Shown here piece after piece: positions 34,248 to 41,927 of a stretch of DNA of 43,112 nt. The stretch is from Phycisphaerae bacterium (GTDB taxonomy: Bacteria > Planctomycetota > Phycisphaerae > Sedimentisphaerales > Anaerobacaceae). The stretch covers positions 1 to 43,112 of the forward strand of contig JAUVVQ010000016.1 of assembly GCA_030604525.1 (NCBI GenBank), in the 5' to 3' direction. How positions within the stretch are numbered: position 1 is the stretch's first letter; each line of letters begins with the position of its first letter. Made by a program: the position numbers and the translations under genes. The notes beneath the pieces were generated by a model. That model made no database searches, was not told the DNA's origin, and saw only the letters and a program-made list of their open reading frames with translations.

Positions 34248-36014
34248 ATGAAACTTGACCCAAACAAAATGAAAGATTGGCAAATAGCCCAGGCCGCCGA
34301 AAAAAATATGAAACCCGTGTACCAGCTTGGCGAAATACTCGGGCTCAAAAAAAATGAAATCCTCCCTATGGGACAACATCTCGCCAGAGTGGATTACAAC
34401 CGCGCTATAAACCGGCTTAACAAACACAGTTCCCGGGCAAAATATATCGACATCACATCTATCACCCCTACACCGCTCGGCGAAGGAAAAACCACTACTA
34501 CGATAGGCCTGATGCAGGGGCTCGGAAAACTGGGGAAGAAAGTAACCGGAGCAATACGGCAGCCAAGTTCCGGGCCGACTTTCAACATAAAAGGTTCTGC
34601 CGCCGGCGGCGGATTGTCACAATGTATCCCCTTTGTCCCGCTGGCCATACGACTGACCGGTGACATAGACCACATAACAAACGCCCACAATCTGGCGATG
34701 GTTGCCCTTACCGCCAGAATGCAGCACGAAAGAAATTACGACGACCAGCGACTCGCAAAAAGCAATTTAAAAAGATTGGATATCGACCCTAAGAAAGTCC
34801 ATTTTAAATGGGTAATGGACTTCTGTGCACAAGCCCTGCGAAATATAACCATTGGAAAAGGCACTAAAATGGACGGCTTCAAAATGAACTCCGGATTTAT
34901 CATCTCCGCCGCCAGCGAGCTTATGGCGATACTCGCCGTCACCAAGAACTTAAAGGACATGCGTCAAAGAATTGCAAACATCGTCCTTGCTTCCGATAAA
35001 TCCGGCAACGACATAACAACCGCAGATTTGGAAATCGACGGAGCTATGACCGCCTGGATGACAGAAACCTTAAACCCAACTATACTTCAAACCATAGAAG
35101 GTCAACCGATTTTCGTACACGCAGGCCCCTTTGCCAACATTGCCATCGGACAAAGTTCAATCATAGCCGACCTCCTGGGGACAAAACTCGCCGATTACCA
35201 CATCACAGAAAGCGGCTTCGGAAGTGACATCGGATACGAAAAATTCTGGAACCTGAAGTGCCCCCTGTCCGGCTTAAAACCGGATGCGGTGGTTATTGTC
35301 GCTACCATAAGAGCTCTGAAAATGCACGGCGGTGGACCACCCGTAAAACCGGGAGCTCCTTTGAGCGAAGAATATACAAAAGAACACCTCGAATTACTTG
35401 AAGCTGGATGTGAAAACTTAATCGCACATATCGATATCGTAAAAAAAAGCGGTATAAAACCCGTAGTCTGTATCAACAAATTCTCCAACGATACAAAAGC
35501 GGAAATCGATTTGGTCGAAAAAATCGCACGGCAAAACGGTGCCGCAGCAGTAAGCTCAAAACATTGGCTCAAAGGAGGAAAAGGTGCTCGAAAATTAGCG
35601 GAAGTTGTCGAAGCCGCCTGCAATGATGAAAATAATTTCAAACCGCTATATGATAAAACCATACCGTTAAGAAAAAGAATCAAGCTAATCGCAAAGAATG
35701 TCTATGGTGCAAAGGACGTTACCTACACCCCCAAAGCACTGGAAAAAGCTAAAAAGCTCGAAGCCCAAGGTCTCTCCAAAAAATTCGGCACCTGTATGCT
35801 GAAAACAAGACTGTCGCTCTCACACGACCCGCAAATAAAAGGAAGACCCAGGAACTGGACTCTGCCCATCAGTGACTTGCTTATCTACAAAGGAGCGGAA
35901 CTAATCGTCCCGGTCACCAGCAAAGTAAAACTTATGCCCGGCACCGCTTCAAACCCCGCATTCAGGCAAATTAACGTTGATGTCGAGACAGGAAAAGTAA
36001 CCGGCTTGTTTTAA
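34248..36014 (+). CDS. fhs: Formate-tetrahydrofolate ligase
   Basis: ATP-dependent enzyme of 588 residues that makes 10-formyl-THF from formate and THF. It serves one-carbon supply and, in acetogens, the methyl branch of the Wood-Ljungdahl pathway. The start MKDWQIAQAAEKNMKPV and the P-loop TPLGEGKTTTTIGL (75-88) are diagnostic. Further landmarks are QPSSGPTFNIKGSAAGGG and MKMHGG-type loops. The length is about 30 residues above the usual 555-560. The ribosome site is weak (AAAGGAA lies about 20 bases upstream). folD follows on the same strand after 170 bases, the functional partner that converts the product to methylene-THF. Confidence 0.95.
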   Translation: MKLDPNKMKDWQIAQAAEKNMKPVYQLGEILGLKKNEILPMGQHLARVDYNRAINRLNKHSSRAKYIDITSITPTPLGEGKTTTTIGLMQGLGKLGKKVTGAIRQPSSGPTFNIKGSAAGGGLSQCIPFVPLAIRLTGDIDHITNAHNLAMVALTARMQHERNYDDQRLAKSNLKRLDIDPKKVHFKWVMDFCAQALRNITIGKGTKMDGFKMNSGFIISAASELMAILAVTKNLKDMRQRIANIVLASDKSGNDITTADLEIDGAMTAWMTETLNPTILQTIEGQPIFVHAGPFANIAIGQSSIIADLLGTKLADYHITESGFGSDIGYEKFWNLKCPLSGLKPDAVVIVATIRALKMHGGGPPVKPGAPLSEEYTKEHLELLEAGCENLIAHIDIVKKSGIKPVVCINKFSNDTKAEIDLVEKIARQNGAAAVSSKHWLKGGKGARKLAEVVEAACNDENNFKPLYDKTIPLRKRIKLIAKNVYGAKDVTYTPKALEKAKKLEAQGLSKKFGTCMLKTRLSLSHDPQIKGRPRNWTLPISDLLIYKGAELIVPVTSKVKLMPGTASNPAFRQINVDVETGKVTGLF

Positions 36015-36108
36015 GCCGCACCAGGCCATTCTTAATATAAACCAAACAATCAATACCACATAAGCTGTATTCCCATCCGCCTGCCCGCACAGCCGCATAT
36101 ATTTTGAT

Positions 36109-36136
36109 TTGCAAAAATCTTCCGTTTGTTTATACT
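36109..36136 (+). promoter_or_regulatory. Possible promoter of folD
   Basis: TTGCAA (36109-36114) and TATACT (36131-36136) are 16 bases apart. The start would be near 36143, 40 bases before the folD ATG. folD could also be read through from fhs. Confidence 0.4.
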
Positions 36137-36183
36137 CATTTTTTCCAGGATTACGAAACAATTTCAATAGGGAGAAAAACCAA

Positions 36184-37071
36184 ATGACAGCAAGAATTAT
36201 CGATGGAAAGCAAATCGCAACGCAGATGCGGCGGGAAATAAAAGAACAAACAGAACAACTCAAACAAAAAGGCATCATCCCCGGCCTGGGTGTTATCATC
36301 GCAGGTGATGACCCCGCCTCCCAATCCTATGTAAGAGCTAAAACAAAGGCCTGCGATAAAGCGGGCATCTATTCCGTCGATGAACATCTCTCTGCCGATG
36401 TCTCCCAGGAGAAACTGATTTCTCTGATAAACAGTATGAACAGCAACCCGAAAATTCACGGCATCTTAGTCCAGCTCCCCCTGCCCGACCACATCGACGA
36501 ATCAGAAGTCCTACTTACCATCAATCCTGAAAAAGACGTTGACGGCTTTCATCCGACCAACTTAGGCAAAATGCTGACAGGCCAAAAAGCCCCCCTGTCC
36601 TGCACGCCGCACGGCATAATCCAACTGCTCCAGAAAACCGGCATCCAAATAGAAGGTGCTGAAGTCGTCATCGTGGGAAGGAGCAACATCGTCGGAAAAC
36701 CACTCGCAAATATGCTCATCCAGAAAAACGACACAGGCAACGCCACCGTCACCATCTGCCATACCAGAACAAAAAATCTTGCTGAGCATACCCGAAGAGC
36801 AGATATTATCGTGGCGGCGGCAGGCAGAGCAAATACCATAACAGCGGATATGATAAAAGAAGGAGCAGCCGTTATCGACGTCGGGGTAAATCGCATCGAT
36901 GACGCCACAAAGAAAAAAGGTTACCGGCTGGTAGGCGATGTCGATTTCGAAAATGTAAAGGAAAAAGCTGCTTTTATAACTCCCGTCCCCGGCGGCGTAG
37001 GGCCTATGACCATTACAATGCTTTTATACAACGTCCTCGAAGCTGCAAAAAACACTGCGGCAAAATCATAG
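36184..37071 (+). CDS. folD: Methylene-THF dehydrogenase/cyclohydrolase
   Basis: Bifunctional enzyme of 295 residues interconverting 10-formyl-, methenyl- and methylene-THF. I chose the ATG at 36184 because the fold starts there (MTARIIDGK) and a GGGAG site precedes it. Catalytic Tyr49 and Lys53 lie in QSYVRAKTKA. The NADP-binding loop is VIVGRSNIVGKP, and the C-terminal signature PGGVGPMTITMLL is complete. The protein ends at its normal length, so the Rhs piece that begins within a dozen bases after the stop codon has not damaged it. Together with fhs it forms a formate-to-methylene-THF module. Confidence 0.95.
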   Translation: MTARIIDGKQIATQMRREIKEQTEQLKQKGIIPGLGVIIAGDDPASQSYVRAKTKACDKAGIYSVDEHLSADVSQEKLISLINSMNSNPKIHGILVQLPLPDHIDESEVLLTINPEKDVDGFHPTNLGKMLTGQKAPLSCTPHGIIQLLQKTGIQIEGAEVVIVGRSNIVGKPLANMLIQKNDTGNATVTICHTRTKNLAEHTRRADIIVAAAGRANTITADMIKEGAAVIDVGVNRIDDATKKKGYRLVGDVDFENVKEKAAFITPVPGGVGPMTITMLLYNVLEAAKNTAAKS

Positions 37072-37081
37072 CTCCGCCCAC

Positions 37082-38212
37082 ACAACCTATATCACCGACA
37101 GAGATGTAATTGAACAAGCACAAACTTATGACGCTCCCGAATACCTGCTCTACGATGGGCACGGCTCGACAAGGCAGATACTGGACTCCACCGGCATTAC
37201 CGATGTCCATAATTACGATGCTTACGGCGTATCGCTCGGCTATGATGCTGCTGTAACACCTAAGACCAACCTGCGCTACGCAGGCGAATACTTTGATGAG
37301 AACATCTCGAATTACTACAACCGCTCTCGATGGTACAGCCCGGCCACCGGCCGATTCAACAGAACCGACCCCTTCTCCGGCAACACTTCCGATCCGCAAT
37401 CCCTGCACAAATACCTCTACTGCCACTCTAATCCGGTGAATGGAATTGATCCGACTGGGAAATTTACTATTCCAAGTTTAATGACTACTATGTCGAATAT
37501 AGGCACCATTCTGAGCATAACTGCTCCGGTCTGGACCCCATTGGCGAGTCAAGCTGCTTGGTACCTAATGCCTTCGCAATATCGAAGGAAATTGGAAAAT
37601 ATTGAAAAAGCTTTACCAGACGCCTTTTTGATGGGAGGTGCATTTAATATTGGAGGAAGGGCTTTTTCGTCAGGGTTACCTTTTGACTTTAGCTTCAATT
37701 TAGAAGGACTTGTTTCACCATGGACAGGCAAAGCTGCTGCATTTGCTTCAGGTAATGTTGGTACTTCTTTTGGAGGTGGAGCACATGCTGGGGCATCCCT
37801 GTATGCCGGTCTTGCATGGGCCAAAAACTCTGCAAATTACAGGGGACCTTGTGCGACCGCTTCAATTTCTTTTAAAGCTGTTCCTATAGAAATAAGAGGC
37901 AAGATAATGAATACATTGCATTTGATTGCGTCGCAAGTTACAATAGCTGAGTATGCTTCTGGAGCCTCTAGTGATATGGTGAAATATGAAGTACATAAAT
38001 TGATTCAGAAGAAAAACAACGCCCTGAGTCAATTGGCTAGTAGTGGATCTAGTAGTCTAACATTTGGGCTCTCTTGGTGGCCAAATGGTGCATTTTCAAT
38101 CAGTTTGGGTAAGGGATTAAGTGTGGGTGATACTGGCTCAAGATTTAGGGTTGGTATTGGATGGACATCTGAGATATGGCCAAGAGAAACTGGCGGAACT
38201 AGATTTAGGTAA
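37082..38212 (+). CDS. Headless Rhs core fragment with unknown tip (cassette 3)
   Basis: Rhs homology starts at about 37082 (TYITDRDVIEQA, similar to YTIGDDIISQA of cassette 2), 11 bases behind the folD stop and in another frame. The shared core follows (LLYDGHGSTRQILDSTG, NLRYAGEYFDENIS) and ends at IDPTG near 37455. The tip of about 250 residues starts GKFTIPSL. It has a hydrophobic stretch, then Gly/Ser/Phe-rich strands (NVGTSFGGGAHAGASLYAGL) and a strand-rich C-terminus, and resembles no toxin I know. The frame is open back into folD without a start; the first in-frame start is a GTG at 37436, just before the tip. A strong hairpin follows the stop. Probably a silent or tip-only cassette. 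Confidence 0.7.
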   Translation, partial: TTYITDRDVIEQAQTYDAPEYLLYDGHGSTRQILDSTGITDVHNYDAYGVSLGYDAAVTPKTNLRYAGEYFDENISNYYNRSRWYSPATGRFNRTDPFSGNTSDPQSLHKYLYCHSNPVNGIDPTGKFTIPSLMTTMSNIGTILSITAPVWTPLASQAAWYLMPSQYRRKLENIEKALPDAFLMGGAFNIGGRAFSSGLPFDFSFNLEGLVSPWTGKAAAFASGNVGTSFGGGAHAGASLYAGLAWAKNSANYRGPCATASISFKAVPIEIRGKIMNTLHLIASQVTIAEYASGASSDMVKYEVHKLIQKKNNALSQLASSGSSSLTFGLSWWPNGAFSISLGKGLSVGDTGSRFRVGIGWTSEIWPRETGGTRFR

Positions 38213-38224
38213 TTTTGATAAATA

Positions 38225-38262
38225 GGTGTGATTCTATGAGTGAAATCTCTTAGAATCACACC
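38225..38262. terminator. Strong hairpin behind the cassette 3 tip gene
   Basis: GGTGTGATTCTA (38225-38236) and its exact complement (38251-38262) form a 12-base stem extended inward by a few pairs. It starts 13 bases after the stop codon and is followed by an AT-rich run (ATAATTTTAT), as in an intrinsic terminator. Confidence 0.65.
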
Positions 38263-38347
38263 CATAATTTTATAGGATAAAGTGCTTTACGCCATCGCGG
38301 GTTATACTATATAATATTCGCATCCTAATTGTGAAAGGGAGTAAAGC

Positions 38348-39157
38348 ATGAGTAAAAAAGGAATGGCTCATATTGTTGGTTTAATAATAATCCTGATTCT
38401 TTCGATTCCATGCGGCTTTTTAGTATTTCGCTACTTTGGATGGCCGGCATTTTTTCTTCCCATATCGATAATATTTGTGGTGTGTTTTGCACTTCTTGGG
38501 GATAAAATGGGGTTAAAGCTCCTTATCCCTATCGGTGTTGTAAAAAAACTCAGGCTATTAATGTTTGCCTATTGTTTGGGGATGTTTGTGTTTGCACCTC
38601 TTTGTTGGCTGATGGCATACTTTAATTTTAACTTTTTCTCCGAAACAATCCGGTTTCCTATGAGTGAGGTGGAATGGATTTCGGTAAATAACGATGGAGA
38701 AATTTATTGCTTATCGTTTTCGTATTCACGAATACAAGTTTTTGATTCTGACGGGAAATTTAGCAAAGGTTGGTTTGTCAGAAAACCACGTGGTTCATAC
38801 CAAGTTTCACTGACAAAGGACGGCAGGGTTGTTTTGGGCAATCAAGACGGAAAACCGCTCTATTGTTATGATTCATATGGAAACCGTAAGTCCTTGCCAG
38901 AAGAAGGTGAAGTTGTTTTTACTCCAATGCGTACACGAAAAACTGTTGATGAAAACGGGAACACCTATGAATTAAGAAATGAGCTACTTCGTCCATATAT
39001 AGCCAAAATGCATAAAAATGGGAGTGAAGAGCCAATTATAAAAGATCCTCTTGGCTTATGGATTCATACTTATCCAATACCATTTTTTGCTTTTATTGTA
39101 TTAACTGTTGCGGTCTATTTTTGCGTGCCAATTGTTTCTTTGGCTAAATTTAAGTGA
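38348..39157 (+). CDS. Membrane protein with a soluble NHL-like loop, candidate partner of cassette 3
   Basis: A 269-residue protein preceded by GGGAG. Hydrophobic segments lie near residues 5-25, 28-48, 69-92 and 240-262. Between the last two is a soluble part with propeller-like strands (ISVNNDGEIYCLSFSYSRIQ, VFDSDGKF, VSLTKDGRVVLGNQDG). The family was not recognised. It lies 135 bases behind the cassette 3 tip and before cassette 4, the slot of an immunity gene, but a terminator hairpin separates it from the tip. Membrane-anchored immunity is therefore only a weak inference; an unrelated cargo gene is equally possible. Base composition is AT-rich like the tip. Confidence 0.55.
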   Translation: MSKKGMAHIVGLIIILILSIPCGFLVFRYFGWPAFFLPISIIFVVCFALLGDKMGLKLLIPIGVVKKLRLLMFAYCLGMFVFAPLCWLMAYFNFNFFSETIRFPMSEVEWISVNNDGEIYCLSFSYSRIQVFDSDGKFSKGWFVRKPRGSYQVSLTKDGRVVLGNQDGKPLYCYDSYGNRKSLPEEGEVVFTPMRTRKTVDENGNTYELRNELLRPYIAKMHKNGSEEPIIKDPLGLWIHTYPIPFFAFIVLTVAVYFCVPIVSLAKFK

Positions 39158-39189
39158 GGGCCGAATCAACGCTGAACTACTTGGTCTTT

Positions 39190-39309
39190 TTACTTATCTT
39201 TTGGCTTTTTATTTTTTTTAATACCCCAGATGAGACCCAATACAATCACTAAGATGATAAATATGGGCACAGTATATTTATCATATGGCCTGGGCGTAAC
39301 GCACCACAC
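39190..39309 (-). pseudogene. Possible 3' remnant of a small membrane-protein gene
   Basis: On the minus strand a frame ends KYTVPIFIILVIVLGLIWG followed by a lysine-rich tail and TAA (39192-39190). This looks like a real C-terminal membrane anchor. Upstream it runs antisense into Rhs cassette 4, whose homology starts near 39310. The 5' part appears to have been replaced when cassette 4 arrived. Short and uncertain. Confidence 0.35.
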
Positions 39310-39812
39310 GATGAAAGCACCCGCGTTGAATCTTATTACTACAAAACCATCAATGACGGCCCAAAACAAAACGAAGAAACCAAATTATTCCTCATAGACT
39401 CCTATAACCATACCGGTTATGCACAGACAATTGAAGAAACAATAGAAGTTTCCACGTCTTCGGTTCCACAAACAAAAACGCAAATCCAGTATACCATCGG
39501 TGATGATATTATAAGCCAAACAAAATCCCACTGGAATTGGGACGATGTAGGCGGCAATTGGGTCTTTGATACTACTGATGCAACCCAATACCTGCTTTAC
39601 GATGGGCACGGCTCGACAAGGCAGATACTGGACTCAACCGGCATTACCGATGTCCATAATTACGATGCTTACGGCGTATCGCTCGGCTATGATCCTGCTG
39701 TAACACCTAAGACCAACCTGCGCTATGCAGGCGAATACTTTGATGAGAACATCTCGAATTACTACCTCCGCGCATGATGGTATAACCAAAACATTGGCTG
39801 ATTTAGCTTGTC
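39310..39812 (+). pseudogene. Rhs core fragment with two nonsense mutations (cassette 4)
   Basis: The frame reads DESTRVESYYYKTINDG, then shares GYAQTIEETIEVSTSS and the full YD core with cassette 2. At 39775-39777 and 39799-39801 it has TGA where cassettes 2 and 3 have CGA (Arg of SRWYSP and of GRFN). Both changes are C-to-T. After repair it would read RARWYNQNIGRFS, so the core was once intact. Homology fades soon afterwards; no tip or DPxG motif is left before the convergent 2H phosphoesterase gene. No start codon with a ribosome site is visible. It is a dead cassette. Confidence 0.8.
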
Positions 39813-39848
39813 AACGGAATGCAAAACGTCCCGGGCTAAAGCGGGTTG

Positions 39849-40460
39849 TTAAATCGGGACAGAGGCAAGGACCTTCCGGCAGGTACAGTGATTACCAAGG
39901 TGACATATCGCAAGCTCGTTCACTGAAAAGCTTCTGAGCCGCTCCGCCTTTGGCGGACTGTCTTCCGACTGACCGTAACCTATCGTAATATGAGGCCAAA
40001 ATTTCGAGAAACCTGATTTCTCCCGATAATCTTTTATCCAAATCAAAGTCGATTCCGCTTTTTTCTCGTCGCCGTATAACATATCTTCGGTAACATCATA
40101 CTTGAGGAAAACTTCAAGTTTATTCATCACATCTTTATGAAGCCGTTGTAATTTCTCGGTCTTTCGCACCTGAAAAGAAGAAACCTTCCGGCCCACCGCA
40201 TTTGTCTCCGCTGCCACGCCCGAAATTTCCAAATCGCCGAGAGGATTCCCTTCCGCAATCTCTTTGAGAACGTCTTTAATGTCACCTACCTGCCGCTCAT
40301 CAATACATCCCATAGCAAATGAAATGTGCGGCAGGCAATTTTTACTGTTCAGGACTATCCGTTCTCCGAAACGCTTAACCAGCTCGGCATTGGCCTGAAT
40401 TGCTTTATCCATCATCTGCCCATCGGGCAATAACACTATATCAACAGCTTTTTTACTCAT
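39849..40460 (-). CDS. 2H phosphoesterase superfamily protein
   Basis: A 203-residue protein with the two family motifs: PHISF with His45 and Ser47, and PHITI with His157 and Thr159. Members include RNA 2',3'-cyclic phosphodiesterases (ThpR, formerly called 2'-5' RNA ligase) and cyclic phosphodiesterases. The exact substrate cannot be told. I chose the ATG at 40460, which has GAGG at a good distance; the longer frame adds 5 residues. It lies 66 bases downstream of murA on the same strand and may be co-transcribed. Its 3' end abuts the decayed end of Rhs cassette 4. Confidence 0.82.
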   Translation of the reverse strand: MSKKAVDIVLLPDGQMMDKAIQANAELVKRFGERIVLNSKNCLPHISFAMGCIDERQVGDIKDVLKEIAEGNPLGDLEISGVAAETNAVGRKVSSFQVRKTEKLQRLHKDVMNKLEVFLKYDVTEDMLYGDEKKAESTLIWIKDYREKSGFSKFWPHITIGYGQSEDSPPKAERLRSFSVNELAICHLGNHCTCRKVLASVPI

Positions 40461-40526
40461 ATTTCCTCTATCCAAACGATTTCTGAAAACCCAGCAACTA
40501 CAACCGATTCGCCCGTGGCGGGAAAA

Positions 40527-41795
40527 TCAAATATCCACCCTGGCTATTTTCGCACCCACCTTATTTAACCTCTCTTCAAGTCTCTCGTATCCCCTGTCAA
40601 GATGATAGACCCGGTTAACAATGGTTGTCCCTTCCGCCACGAGTCCTGCCAGAACCAATGCCGCCGACGCCCTCAAATCAGAAGCCATCACTTGTGCCGC
40701 AATCAACTTATCAACCCCTGCCGATATAACCACAGGCCCCTCTTTCCGCAAATTTGCCGCCATCCGGTTCAACTCCGCTAAATGCATAAATCTGTCGGGG
40801 AAAACTTTCTCGATTATGATACTGTTACCATCAGCCAGGGACAGAAGAGCCATAAACTGTGCCTGCAAATCAGTAGGAAATCCCGGATAGGGCAGGGTTG
40901 TAATATCAACCGGCTTTATCGCTCCCCGGCGGCTCACTATCACCTCCTGACCTGCCGACTCAACCGATACTCCGATATTCCTTAATGTATCCACCACCGC
41001 CATCATATCCTCCAGCCGACAGTTGCTTAACCTCAATTCGCTGCCTGTAACAGCGGCTGCAACCATAAATGTCCCCGCTTCAATCCTGTCCGGTATCACC
41101 TCATATTCAACGGCTTCCAATTCCTGAACGCCTTCTACCTTTAATCGAGGCGAACCGATGCCGCTTATCTTAGCCCCCATCTTGTTAAGGCACATCGCCA
41201 AATCGACTATCTCCGGCTCACATGCCGCAGACTCTATAATCGTCGCGCCTTTAGCCATCGTCGCCGCCATCATAACATTTGCTGTTCCCAGAACGGTTGA
41301 CCCAAACGGACCGCCGAGAAATATCTCAGCACCTTTCAGGCCGTTCGGCGACTCTGCAACAATGTAACCATTTTCAAGATAAATCTTCGCCCCAAGCGCA
41401 CGAAGCCCTCTCAAGTGTATATCTATCGGCCTATCGCCTATCGCACAACCGCCTGGCATCGATACCTTCACACTCCCGTACCGGGCCAGCAAAGGACCAA
41501 GAATACAAACGCTCGCCCGCATCCTGCGGACTATCTCATATTCACCAACCGGTTTATCAATCACCGTCGTATCGACAGACAACAAACCATCCGCGCTTCG
41601 CTCAACTTTACCTCCTAAGCTTTCAATCAACTTACTGAAAACCTCGATGTCGATAAGATTCGGCACGCCTTTAAGAATTGATTTTCCGCCGGCAAGTATC
41701 GTAGCCGCTATAATCGGTAAAGAAGCGTTTTTAGCTCCGTTTATCCGAACACTGCCCGAAAGATGAACCGGTCCTTCAATTCTAAATGCTTCCAT
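40527..41795 (-). CDS. murA: UDP-N-acetylglucosamine 1-carboxyvinyltransferase
   Basis: Cytoplasmic enzyme of 422 residues that transfers enolpyruvate from PEP to UDP-GlcNAc, the committed step of peptidoglycan synthesis. Lys22 and Asn23 (NGAKNASLP) bind substrate. The catalytic Cys117 is in PGGCAIGDRPID, so the enzyme should be fosfomycin-sensitive, unlike forms with Asp. Arg93 and Arg121 match the PEP-binding arginines. Length is typical. Its presence supports a peptidoglycan cell wall in this organism. It is divergent from the CPBP protease gene. Confidence 0.95.
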   Translation of the reverse strand: MEAFRIEGPVHLSGSVRINGAKNASLPIIAATILAGGKSILKGVPNLIDIEVFSKLIESLGGKVERSADGLLSVDTTVIDKPVGEYEIVRRMRASVCILGPLLARYGSVKVSMPGGCAIGDRPIDIHLRGLRALGAKIYLENGYIVAESPNGLKGAEIFLGGPFGSTVLGTANVMMAATMAKGATIIESAACEPEIVDLAMCLNKMGAKISGIGSPRLKVEGVQELEAVEYEVIPDRIEAGTFMVAAAVTGSELRLSNCRLEDMMAVVDTLRNIGVSVESAGQEVIVSRRGAIKPVDITTLPYPGFPTDLQAQFMALLSLADGNSIIIEKVFPDRFMHLAELNRMAANLRKEGPVVISAGVDKLIAAQVMASDLRASAALVLAGLVAEGTTIVNRVYHLDRGYERLEERLNKVGAKIARVDI

Positions 41796-41927
41796 AACCT
41801 ATTTCCCTTGAAAACCAAACGAGCTTCTGGGATACTGCCCGATATTCAGCACTTAATAAACAATGTAATAAAATAAAAATGGATAGCAAAGTAAAAAATA
41901 AAAGTCTAAAATAAAAGCACTTCTAAA

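Noticed and set aside
37020-37110. Programmed +1 frameshift fusing FolD to Rhs cassette 3
   Set aside because: No recognised slippery sequence or stimulator; the open overlap is only a few dozen codons and may be chance.
39775-39801. TGA codons of cassette 4 read as selenocysteine
   Set aside because: Both align to Arg CGA in the sister copies, not to Cys, and no stem suited to selenocysteine insertion was seen.
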